NCBI RefSeq assembly: GCF_036759925.1 | Contig: NZ_JAPKIB010000019.1 | Coordinates: 1-64,000, forward strand | Source of the DNA: Kluyvera sp036759925 | GTDB taxonomy: Bacteria; Pseudomonadota; Gammaproteobacteria; Enterobacterales; Enterobacteriaceae | Length of the DNA: 64,000 bases | Direction of reading: 5' to 3' | Program-made: the position numbers and the translations under genes | The notes under the pieces: model-generated | What the model saw: the letters and a program-made list of their open reading frames with translations, nothing else | The model's database searches: none | What the model was told of the DNA's origin: nothing | Part shown: piece after piece, positions 55,439 to 62,701 of the stretch | Layout: each line of letters begins with the position of its first letter | How positions within the stretch are numbered: position 1 is the first letter of the stretch

Positions 55439-56758
55439 TCAGTTATCCTCTTTAGCTTCGATAACGACAGTTTCCGGGCGGCGGTTTTCACGCTGCCAGG
55501 CAGGAAGCTCCGCCAGCTTTATTCCTTCCGGCACAATGCTGTGCTTCAGGCAGGCCACCCGCTGCGAGCGATAAATACTGGTGTAACCTGAAACCAGATA
55601 GGCCACGACGCAGGCCATCGCGGCATACACGCCGATATCCGCGCCGAACAGTTCAATCGCCATCAGCGTCGAGGCAATTGGTGTATTCGCCGCACCGGCA
55701 AAGACCGCCACAAATCCTAGTCCCGCCAGGAAAGCAAACGGCAGATGCAGCAGCGGTGCCAGCGCATTGCCAAGCGTAGCGCCGACGTAAAAAAGCGGCG
55801 TCACCTCCCCGCCTTTAAATCCGCTGCCGAGCGAGGTGACGGTAAAGACCAACTTGCCAAGGAAATCCCACGGTGCTAGCGGGTGCTGGAACGCATCCAC
55901 AATCACCGGAATACCAAGACCAATGTAGCGGTCGGCATGCAGCAGATAGACCGCCGCAGCGACCACTACCCCACCGATAAATGGGCGCAACGGCGCATAG
56001 GCAATCCGTTTTTTCATCATGCCGCCAATCAGGTGAGTGGCATCGGCAAACACCCGGGAAGCCAGGCCGAAGCAGCAGCCCGCCACAATAACGGCACCCA
56101 GTACCCAGACCGACATCGTCGGAATAGATGACATCGCGTAATGCGTATGGTGCACGCCCCACATCAGGCCGACCTGATCCGCCACCACCGCCGCGACCAG
56201 GCAGGGGAAAATCGCGGTGTAGTGCATGCGGCCTATCGCCATCACCTCAAGGCCGAAAATTGCCCCGGCAAGCGGCGTACCAAATACGGAAGCAAAGCCC
56301 GCGCTGACGCCCGCCATCAGCACCATACGGCGCGCATCGTTATCCAGCCCTAGCAGCGGCGTGAACCGATCGGCAATCGAGGCGCCCATTTGTACCGCCG
56401 TGCCTTCACGGCCAACCGACGCGCCGAACAGATGAGACACCACCGTGCCGATAAACACCAGCGGCGCCATCCGCAGTGGAATGGTGTTCGCCGGGCTATG
56501 TACCTCTTCCAGTATCAGGTTATTCCCCGCCTCTACCGAACGGCCGAGGCGCAGATAGATCCAGCCCACGGCAAACCCGGCGAACGGTAGCAGCAGGATA
56601 AGCCAGTGATGCTGAAGGCGCGTGGCGGTCGCCCAGTCGAGCGAGAAGAGAAATAAAGCCGATGCAGAGCCGACGAGAACGGCAATAACCACAGCCAGCA
56701 GGAGCCACTGTATCAGGAAGAAAAGCGAGTTTTTACGAGCGAAGTGTTCAGAGTGCAT
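55439..56758 (-). CDS. CLC-F type fluoride/proton antiporter
   Basis: 439 aa from the ATG at 56758 (SD AAGGA). About ten or more TM segments of the CLC fold. It carries GREGT at residues 116-120, with gating Glu118. It has GNNLI at 78-82 in place of the GSGIP chloride motif, and GSGFKGGEVTPLF near 305-320. Those are the hallmarks I recall for the fluoride-specific CLC-F clade rather than Cl- exchangers. A fluoride riboswitch directly upstream supports export of F-. It is followed after 142 bp by the LLM operon. Confidence 0.88.
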   Translation of the reverse strand: MHSEHFARKNSLFFLIQWLLLAVVIAVLVGSASALFLFSLDWATATRLQHHWLILLLPFAGFAVGWIYLRLGRSVEAGNNLILEEVHSPANTIPLRMAPLVFIGTVVSHLFGASVGREGTAVQMGASIADRFTPLLGLDNDARRMVLMAGVSAGFASVFGTPLAGAIFGLEVMAIGRMHYTAIFPCLVAAVVADQVGLMWGVHHTHYAMSSIPTMSVWVLGAVIVAGCCFGLASRVFADATHLIGGMMKKRIAYAPLRPFIGGVVVAAAVYLLHADRYIGLGIPVIVDAFQHPLAPWDFLGKLVFTVTSLGSGFKGGEVTPLFYVGATLGNALAPLLHLPFAFLAGLGFVAVFAGAANTPIASTLMAIELFGADIGVYAAMACVVAYLVSGYTSIYRSQRVACLKHSIVPEGIKLAELPAWQRENRRPETVVIEAKEDN

Positions 56759-56805
56759 TGACGCATCCTTAGATGAATTAATCATCCTGGACGCAGTAGA
56801 GGTGT

Positions 56806-56840
56806 GCCTGTTCATTCCCGGTCCAGGAATACAAACAGGC
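56806..56840 (-). promoter_or_regulatory. Expression-platform hairpin of the fluoride riboswitch
   Basis: On the minus strand GCCTGTT pairs with AACAGGC, and inside it ATTCC pairs with GGAAT. The 5' arm GCCTG is also the 3' edge of the aptamer, so aptamer folding and this hairpin are mutually exclusive. No T-run follows, so it could act on translation or Rho. Confidence 0.55.
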
Positions 56841-56888
56841 ATCATCAGCCACACGGCGGTTCAAGGGGGAATGCCATCCCCTATGAAT
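56834..56888 (-). promoter_or_regulatory. Fluoride (crcB motif) riboswitch aptamer
   Basis: On the minus strand: GGGGATGGCATTCCCCC, then TTGAACCGCC, GTGT and GGCTGATGATGCCTG. These match the crcB-motif consensus (GGNGAUGG-N-UUC-NCC, the ACCGCC element, then GGCUGAUG-N-GCCU) in order and spacing. It sits about 75 bp before the CLC-F start codon. Fluoride binding by this motif is established knowledge; here it is inferred from sequence. Confidence 0.88.
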
Positions 56889-56935
56889 GAATATTAGCAC
56901 ACGAATCGTTTCAGCCAAATACTTTGTGCACGGGG

Positions 56936-57400
56936 TTATTTCAGCGTCTCCAGCGGGAAAGGCCGGTCCTGCACCACCGTTTTCATCACCAGCGTTGAGC
57001 GCAGATGCTGCACACCCGGCATCGCCGACAGCTTTTGATCGTAGAGCTTCTGGAATGAGGAGAGATCGCGCGTCACTACCTGCATCAGATAGTCCGGGTC
57101 GCCGAACAGCCGCTGGGCCATCACGATCTGCGGGATCTCCCCTACCGCCTCTTCAAACGCGCTAACCGCCTTCCGGTCGCCCTCTTTCAGAGTCGCAAAG
57201 ACCAGCGCGACGAAGTTAAAGCCCATTTTTCCAGGGTCGAGGTTAGCGCGATAGCCGGTAATCACCCCTTCCTGCTCCAGCGCCCGCAGGCGTCGATGGC
57301 ACGGCGACAGACTCAGATTTACCCGTTCGGCAAGCTCAGTGATAGATAAACGGCCATCGGCCTGTAGCTGCGCAAGAATTTTTCGATCGATACTGTCCAT
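56936..57400 (-). CDS. Lrp/AsnC-family transcriptional regulator
   Basis: 154 aa. The N-terminal HTH MDSIDRKILAQLQADGRLS with recognition helix SLSPCHRRLRAL is followed by an RAM (effector) domain containing VFATLKEGD and RLFGDPDYLMQVVTRDLSSF. It resembles BkdR/DecR-type members. It is divergent from a LysE/RhtB exporter with 138 bp between the starts, implying amino-acid-responsive control of that exporter. Not global Lrp, which is encoded elsewhere. Confidence 0.9.
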   Translation of the reverse strand: MDSIDRKILAQLQADGRLSITELAERVNLSLSPCHRRLRALEQEGVITGYRANLDPGKMGFNFVALVFATLKEGDRKAVSAFEEAVGEIPQIVMAQRLFGDPDYLMQVVTRDLSSFQKLYDQKLSAMPGVQHLRSTLVMKTVVQDRPFPLETLK

Positions 57401-57538
57401 TTAGAAGATTCTCTCTTTCAGGCCGAGTTTTCAGCATAACATTGAAAGCTCATTGCGCGGTAATACCGATATTCTTTCCTGACATTCAGTGAGGATTTTC
57501 GGGGTTAACGTGATGAGCAAACGCGAGGCAATTCGGGT

Positions 57539-58150
57539 ATGGAAATGAGTTTGGTGGCGGGATTCTGGCTGGTTTCGTTTTTGCTTATCATGACGCCGGG
57601 GGCCGATTGGGCCTACACCATCAGCGCCGGGATCCACGGGCGCACCATCGTGCCTGCGGTGGCGGGGCTGATGTCCGGCCACCTGCTGGCGACGATTATC
57701 GTGGTGGCGGGCGTTGGCGTGCTTATAGCGGGGCATCCGCTGGCGCTGTCCGCGATTACGCTGCTGGGGGCCTGTTATCTGCTGTGGCTCGGCGTGTCGC
57801 TGTTACGCCATCCAGCAACGGTATCCAGCACCACGCAGCAAAGCGGCGGCTGGAACCAGTGGGCGCTGAAAGGCATGTGCATCAGCGGCCTCAACCCGAA
57901 AGTCTTTCTGCTGTTTCTGGCGTTGCTACCGCAGTTCACCGACCCGCACGGCCAGTGGTCGGTGGCAATGCAGATGTCGGCGCTCGGCGTGATGCATCTC
58001 ATCACCTGCACGATTATCTATTTACTGGTGGGCTACGGTTCGCGTGCACTACTGGCAAGTCGTCCGCAGGCGGCGCGGGTTGTCAGCCGGATTTCGGGTG
58101 GGTTGATGGTGTTTATCGCCGTGGCGCTGCTGTTCGAGCAGCTTCGCTAA
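57539..58150 (+). CDS. LysE/RhtB-family amino acid exporter
   Basis: 203 aa with about six hydrophobic segments. The N-terminal FWLVSFLLIMTPGADWAYTI carries the LysE-type P-G-A/P motif, and GLNPKVFLLFLALLPQFTDP is the conserved second block. Exports an amino acid or metabolite by proton antiport; substrate unknown. The first ATG (57539) is used, with a second ATG two codons later. Regulated in all likelihood by the divergent AsnC-type gene. Confidence 0.9.
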   Translation: MEMSLVAGFWLVSFLLIMTPGADWAYTISAGIHGRTIVPAVAGLMSGHLLATIIVVAGVGVLIAGHPLALSAITLLGACYLLWLGVSLLRHPATVSSTTQQSGGWNQWALKGMCISGLNPKVFLLFLALLPQFTDPHGQWSVAMQMSALGVMHLITCTIIYLLVGYGSRALLASRPQAARVVSRISGGLMVFIAVALLFEQLR

Positions 58151-58183
58151 TGAAGGTGCGCCAGCTCACGCTGGCGCGACGTT

Positions 58184-58456
58184 TCAGGCGCGAATATCGT
58201 CATACTCGCGGGTGTTATCAAACTCATGTTTCGCAAACGGGCACAGCGGGATGATTTTGCGCTGTTCCTGACGCATTTTCTCCACCACCTTAGCGACCAG
58301 TTGTTTACCTACGCCCTGCCCCTTCAGGCTCGGGTCAACGTCGGTGTGTTCAATAATGCTCAGATGCTCGCCGGTGGGAACAAAGACAATTTCCGCCACC
58401 TGATTACCGTCGCTGTCGTTAACGTAGAACTTGTTATGACCTTCCAGAATGTCCAT
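58184..58456 (-). CDS. yjdJ: GNAT family protein YjdJ
   Basis: 90 aa from the ATG at 58456, matching E. coli YjdJ (about 90 aa); the ORF extends 17 codons upstream into yjdI and is not used. Minimal GNAT of the DUF4442/Gcn5-like type with GQGVGKQLVAKVVEKMRQEQ and KIIPLCPFAKHEFDN. Follows yjdI by 11 bp and the two form an operon. Acetyl acceptor unknown. In E. coli this pair lies near lysU, not here. Confidence 0.93.
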   Translation of the reverse strand: MDILEGHNKFYVNDSDGNQVAEIVFVPTGEHLSIIEHTDVDPSLKGQGVGKQLVAKVVEKMRQEQRKIIPLCPFAKHEFDNTREYDDIRA

Positions 58457-58467
58457 GTTTCCCTCTC

Positions 58468-58701
58468 TTAATCGTGATGACGGTATTTCAGCGCCCCGCT
58501 CGGGCAAGTGTCGATAACGCGCACCACCGTTTGCGCGTCAACCTCGTCCGGGATGATCCACGGTTTACGTTTCAGGTTGAACAGCTTGCTGCTCCCACGC
58601 ACACAGTTCCCCGAATGCTGGCACATCGCCGTATTGAAGTAGACATCAATCTTCTCCCCGGTATAGACACGATAACCTGCGTCCAGTAGTTCCTTATCCA
58701 T
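58468..58701 (-). CDS. yjdI: YjdI mono-cluster [4Fe-4S]-type protein
   Basis: 77 aa (E. coli 76). Small protein with the Cys pattern AMCQHSGNCVRG and a C-terminal DTCPSGALKY, giving three or four Cys suited to an iron-sulfur cluster (divergent ferredoxin-like, DUF1271). Function unknown. Starts with a weak SD (GAGGCAATGTC) and is followed by yjdJ. Complete. Confidence 0.92.
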   Translation of the reverse strand: MDKELLDAGYRVYTGEKIDVYFNTAMCQHSGNCVRGSSKLFNLKRKPWIIPDEVDAQTVVRVIDTCPSGALKYRHHD

Positions 58702-58922
58702 GACATTGCCTCTATTTTTTATATGGGTTCGAGACTAAGCATAGACCTGTCTGGGGGTGAGATTCATCACCTGTTGTGAAAAACCGTCGCGAGAAAGTTT
58801 TCATCCGTGGGCGAGAGTGAAGCATTGAGACGATGGAAATTAATGAAGAATAACCGGTAGGGCTGCTCGATAATAAAGAATGCGTATTTGCAGATATTCC
58901 ACAATGGAAAAAGAAAGCATGC

Positions 58923-58946
58923 AGCCCCGACAATGATGTCGGGGCT
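58923..58946 (-). terminator. kdgM2 terminator
   Basis: AGCCCCGAC/GTCGGGGCT stem with a 6-nt loop; on the minus strand it precedes GCATGCTTTCTTTTTCC. Confidence 0.7.
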
Positions 58947-58965
58947 ATTGCTAAATCAGAATATA

Positions 58966-59661
58966 TTAGAAGGAGTATGCCACACCGACACGGAAACGGG
59001 TCTGGCGATCATCACGGTCGTTCACGCCAACGTTGCCCACTTCACCGTATGGGGCCCAGTTTTTATCAATTTTGTACGCCACTTTGACGTTATATTCCTG
59101 GGAGTATGGCTTGTTGTTGTTACGTGCAGTCCCTTCGGTACTACGTGCATAAACATAGTTCAGCTCGGTACGCCAGTCGCCAAACACATAACCAGCCCAT
59201 GCATCGCCACGGTTGACTTTATCGTCATTTTTATTGGCATTTGACGGGTAGCGAGTGTAGTCATAACGGTAGCGGGCAGCGACGTAGAAGCCATTGTCGA
59301 AGCTGTACTGCACGCGCAGGTTTGGCTTGTAAATGGAGCGGCTGTCGTTACTTTCGATATTAAAACCAGGTTGAACAGAGAAGTTTTTATTGAATTTATA
59401 TTGATAGCTGATCGTTTCTTCATGACCGTTACCAACGAAGTCAGAGAACGGCTGGTCGGTATTATTCCCACCTGATTTCCATTTTGCTTCTACCGAGAAG
59501 CCAAAGCCATTCGCAAAGCGGTGAGAAACGGATACACGATCCGCGTTAGTTTTATCTGTTTTACCACCATCAATGAATTCATGACGGAGATCGACAGTGA
59601 CTGCAGATGCTGCGAAAGAGGCGCCACACAAAGCCATCATGACCAGAGATTTCTTAAACAT
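58966..59661 (-). CDS. kdgM: Oligogalacturonate-specific porin KdgM, copy 2
   Basis: 231 aa. Signal peptide MFKKSLVMMALCGASFAASA, then a small beta-barrel beginning VTVDLRHEFIDGGKTDKTN and ending in FRVGVAYSF. It is close to copy 1 (44 kb) but differs in the extracellular loops, for example PATSSNGGG against PSNANKNDD. Monocistronic with its own KdgR- and CRP-like sites. Possibly for a different oligouronate length or charge pattern, which I cannot tell from sequence. Confidence 0.91.
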   Translation of the reverse strand: MFKKSLVMMALCGASFAASAVTVDLRHEFIDGGKTDKTNADRVSVSHRFANGFGFSVEAKWKSGGNNTDQPFSDFVGNGHEETISYQYKFNKNFSVQPGFNIESNDSRSIYKPNLRVQYSFDNGFYVAARYRYDYTRYPSNANKNDDKVNRGDAWAGYVFGDWRTELNYVYARSTEGTARNNNKPYSQEYNVKVAYKIDKNWAPYGEVGNVGVNDRDDRQTRFRVGVAYSF

Positions 59662-59696
59662 GCAATAACCCTCAATTGAAATTACGTTTCATTTTT

Positions 59697-59752
59697 ATGG
59701 AATTGCATTTTATTTTTTTAGGAAGTTTATTTTAGTGATCGAGATCGTAAAG
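59697..59752 (-). promoter_or_regulatory. kdgM2 KdgR-like and CRP-like operators
   Basis: AAATAAAATGCAATTCCAT (minus strand, 59697-59715) and AGTGATCGAGATCGTAA at about 59734-59750 correspond in order and spacing to the sites at kdgM1. The KdgR box has one half imperfect (TTCCAT). Confidence 0.55.
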
Positions 59753-59799
59753 ATTTATTTCATGAATGTATGGATAACAAGGACGTGACGGGCCTCAAG

Positions 59800-60283
59800 T
59801 AAATAGCGATTGACTAACCCAAAATAGCGCTACAGATCACACCAAAGATTAACTTACATTAAATTTACATATCTTTATATTTAGAGTTTGCCAATTAAAA
59901 TCAATAAGATATGAAATTAATTACTTACGTTACTTATTTATCTTTAATAGTTTTAACGTCCAACAATATAAATACCAAGCATTAGCGCCATAACTCGTTA
60001 CATATATCCCTATTCATCATCTTATTTCATGATACAAACCAGCCATTTTTGGTAGTTTATTTAACGGCCTTATAGACAGGAATAAGCAGTTGCGCTCAAC
60101 GCTCCGACGTAATACCCACTCCTCTGACTTTTGTGAGAAAACGTCGCTTTTGCATCACGAGATAGTTTTTCTTTAGTGGTAAGCGATATCTTCTGATTCG
60201 TCATGCTCGACGCTCGCTGCCATCATGACCCCACAGCACACGGCATGTCGCCGTAGAAATGAACATCACCATCGAGGTCAGCA
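59800..60283. other. AT-rich spacer between kdgM2 and the SDR gene
   Basis: About 480 bp with low GC and no gene, RNA or clear operator. It must contain the SDR promoter near its right end. The start at 60284 has a modest SD (GAGGTCAG). Confidence 0.5.
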
Positions 60284-61060
60284 ATGAGCGCATTATTCTC
60301 CGGTAAAAAATTGTTAGTGGTTGGCGGCACCAGCGGTATGGGTTTTGAAACCGCAAAACAGGTACTGAAAAACGGCGGCAGCGTGGTGCTGGTGGGTAAT
60401 CGTCAGGATAAAGCGGAGCAAGCTCGCCAGGCGCTGATGGCCGACGGTCAGGTCTCTATCATTATTGCCGACCTGATGAAAGAAGAGGGAATGCAGCACG
60501 TTATCAACACCATTAACGCAGAGCATCAGGATATCAGTCTGCTGGTCAACGCCGCGGGAGTATTCTTCCCGAAAGCGTTCACCGAGCACGACATGGCGGA
60601 CTACGACATGTATATGAGCATCAACCGCGCCACTTTCTTTATCACCCGTGACGTGGTGCGTAATATGGTGAATGCCGGTATTCAGGGCGCTATCGTTAAT
60701 ATCGGTTCGATGTGGGCGCAGCAGGCCATTGGCGCAACGCCGTCCTCTGCCTACTCCATGGCGAAAGCGGGTCTGCACGCGCTGACCAAAAACCTGGCCA
60801 TTGAGTTAGGGGGTAAAGGGATCCGCGTGAACGCCGTCTCTCCTGCGGTGGTACACACGCCGATCTACGAAGGCTTTATCCCAAAAGAAGAGGTTGGCGC
60901 AGTGATGAACAGCTTTGACAGCTTCCACCCGATTGGCCGCGTCGGTACGCCTGGCGATGTGGCTGAAGCCGTCTCCTTCCTGCTGTCTGATAAAGCCGGC
61001 TGGGTCACCGGCGCTATCTGGGACGTTGACGGTGGCGTGATGGCAGGCCGTAACGCCTGA
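60284..61060 (+). CDS. Short-chain dehydrogenase/reductase
   Basis: 258 aa classical SDR. NAD(P)-binding GGTSGMG at 14-20, NAAG at 89-92, Ser in IVNIGSMWAQ, and catalytic Tyr157-X3-Lys161 in SAYSMAKAG. Closest by eye to sugar or hydroxy-acid dehydrogenases, and not obviously KduD. Its neighbour is a kdgM porin, which hints at, but does not show, a uronate-related role. No KdgR box is visible in front. Confidence 0.88.
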   Translation: MSALFSGKKLLVVGGTSGMGFETAKQVLKNGGSVVLVGNRQDKAEQARQALMADGQVSIIIADLMKEEGMQHVINTINAEHQDISLLVNAAGVFFPKAFTEHDMADYDMYMSINRATFFITRDVVRNMVNAGIQGAIVNIGSMWAQQAIGATPSSAYSMAKAGLHALTKNLAIELGGKGIRVNAVSPAVVHTPIYEGFIPKEEVGAVMNSFDSFHPIGRVGTPGDVAEAVSFLLSDKAGWVTGAIWDVDGGVMAGRNA

Positions 61061-61097
61061 TAAGGGCGGCACGGGCATAGAGGCCGATGGTGAACAG

Positions 61098-61125
61098 TTT
61101 CAGCCCACATTCATGTGGGCTGAAA
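61098..61125. repeat. Perfect palindrome between SDR and the HlyD-like gene
   Basis: TTTCAGCCCACAT and ATGTGGGCTGAAA with a TC centre: 13-bp arms, no mismatch. No T-run follows on either strand, so it is not a standard terminator. It lies between convergent genes. Confidence 0.7.
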
Positions 61126-61161
61126 GCGCTCATCACGCGGGCGAGAGTCAAAAGCCGACCG

Positions 61162-62229
61162 TTATCCCTCTTTCCCTAGCCCACTTTGCTGAATGAGCAT
61201 CAGCATCGCGCTGTTGATCCAGCGATGCGCCAGGCTCTGGCGTTCGCTCTCCACCACGACCTTAACCGGCATCTCCCGGGTCACTTTGTCACTCCCCGTC
61301 TGACCCTGAATCGACACCCGATACCAGACCCCCTCGGGCTTAAGCTCTTTGGCAGGAACGCCCGGAGCCAGCGCAATTTCACCACCGGACGCTTTGGCCA
61401 GCGCCAGAGAAGGCAGTTTCGTCAGGCTGTGCTGATCGACAGAGACCACCGTCCCCGTTAATGGCACTATCTGACCGGGCAGGAAGACTTTCGCGGCGGC
61501 CCCCACTTTCATCCTGCCCAAATCGTCTTCGGTGACCAGCGCGTCAACCTGCCAACTGCGGCTATCAATAACGGTGGCGATCCGCTCACCCGGCGATACC
61601 CAACTTCCCTCCTGGAACGTTAGATTACGTTCCTCAAGACGGCCATCAATAGACGCCACCAGCTGCAGACGACGCATCTCCATGGTGCCAGCCTGCTGCT
61701 GCAAGGCGAACTGACGCGCCATCTGATCGGCCAGCACCTGTCTTGCCGCACTCTCCTTTTCCAGCCCCTGCGCCCCACGGGCATTCGCCTCCCAGGCCTG
61801 ACGCATGGCAAGGGCTTTGTGTTCGTCGGTTTCAGGCTGAGGAGCGGCCAGTTCAAAGAGGAGCTGTCCTTTCTTTACCGTCTCGCCGTCGCTGACCCGC
61901 ACTTTTAACATTCTGGCGCCAAAGGGGGTGTAGAGGGGCTGGACCAGGGCGGCATCAATCACGCCAGGCAGGGAGACGCTGCGCGACCAGGGCAGCAGGA
62001 CTGCCGCCAGCAATACCGCCACCACCAGCACAATGCGCACCCGTCTGGCAGGGCGAATTTCACCGCGACGCAGCCACCAGATTTTCATTTCTCGAATCAT
62101 AGGTAATACCACGAAGGTGAGGATCTCAACCAAAAACAGCACCACGCCCAGCGCCTTGACACTAAATATTAACGGTAACATTAGGCAGGATAGGTATTTA
62201 TCTGTGATAACCATGACATAACGAAGCAC
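61162..62229 (-). pseudogene. HlyD-like fragment of a peptidase M50/HlyD fusion, 5'-truncated
   Basis: 355 codons from a GTG at 62229; in-frame reading is closed by TAG about 45 bp further upstream. The N-terminal TM segment (VKALGVVLFLVEILTFVVLP, then MIREMKIWW) resembles the last helix of an S2P/M50-like membrane domain. HlyD-type periplasmic adaptor sequence follows: TPFGARMLKVRVSDGETVKKG, a lipoyl/barrel-sandwich region. The ending QSGLGKEG is typical of these ~700-residue fusions. No HEXXH peptidase part exists. Probably truncated where the tRNA-linked element inserted; a short standalone HlyD is the alternative. Confidence 0.5.
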
Positions 62230-62586
62230 CAGGAAGATTTCATACCGTATTGTTTTTTTTACGCAACGCTAAAGAATTAACCACCGGTTTTTAATACCAT
62301 TTCCGTATTAATATAAATATTCTCGATTGCGCTACGCGAAAACCAACTCGGCTTTTTCTGAAGGAATTGGTGACAACTTCCTGTATCTGGGGGTTTATTC
62401 TTGTCGAATGGACTTATTGAGGCGAGCACTGCGCTTTTTAGAGTGGACGCTAAACCTCAAATAACCGAAAGTACCCAGGACAGAACATCCAGAGATTCAC
62501 CTGATGATAATTTCAAAAACAGAGTGCTATAGCGGTTGATTGTTCAGGGAAAAATTAGGTTTGGTAGACTTCAGGAGACTTGAGTT
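62230..62586. other. AT-rich non-coding DNA left of the attachment site
   Basis: About 360 bp with no gene. On the minus strand it would be the trailer of the tRNA-Gly gene and the lost 5' part of the HlyD-like gene. No terminator stands out. Confidence 0.45.
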
Positions 62587-62639
62587 TGGAGCGGGCGAAG
62601 GGAATCGAACCCTCGTATAGAGCTTGGGAAGCTCTCGTT
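62587..62639 (-). other. 3' fragment of tRNA-Gly(CCC), glyU attachment site
   Basis: The minus strand reads AACGAGAGCTTCCCAAGCTC, then TATACGAGGGTTCGATTCCC and TTCGCCCGCTCCA. This is the anticodon arm (CCC), T arm and 3' end of E. coli glyU, including CCA. The 5' acceptor and D arm are absent: after base 62639 the sequence departs from tRNA. Such a 53-bp direct copy is the att left by tyrosine-recombinase integration at a tRNA 3' end. The intact gene should lie beyond the right edge. Confidence 0.85.
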
Positions 62640-62701
62640 ACTCCATCCCGACATTGTACATATGGCTGTACCTGATGGTGTGATTTTAGAGGATCAAAAT
62701 C

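Noticed and set aside
55439..56758. CLC protein as an acid-resistance ClcA/ClcB chloride antiporter
   Set aside because: GREGT and GNNLI replace the chloride-type motifs, and a fluoride riboswitch precedes the gene.
56936..57400. The AsnC-type gene as lrp itself
   Set aside because: Sequence and context (divergent exporter) differ from global Lrp, which lies near trxB in enterobacteria.
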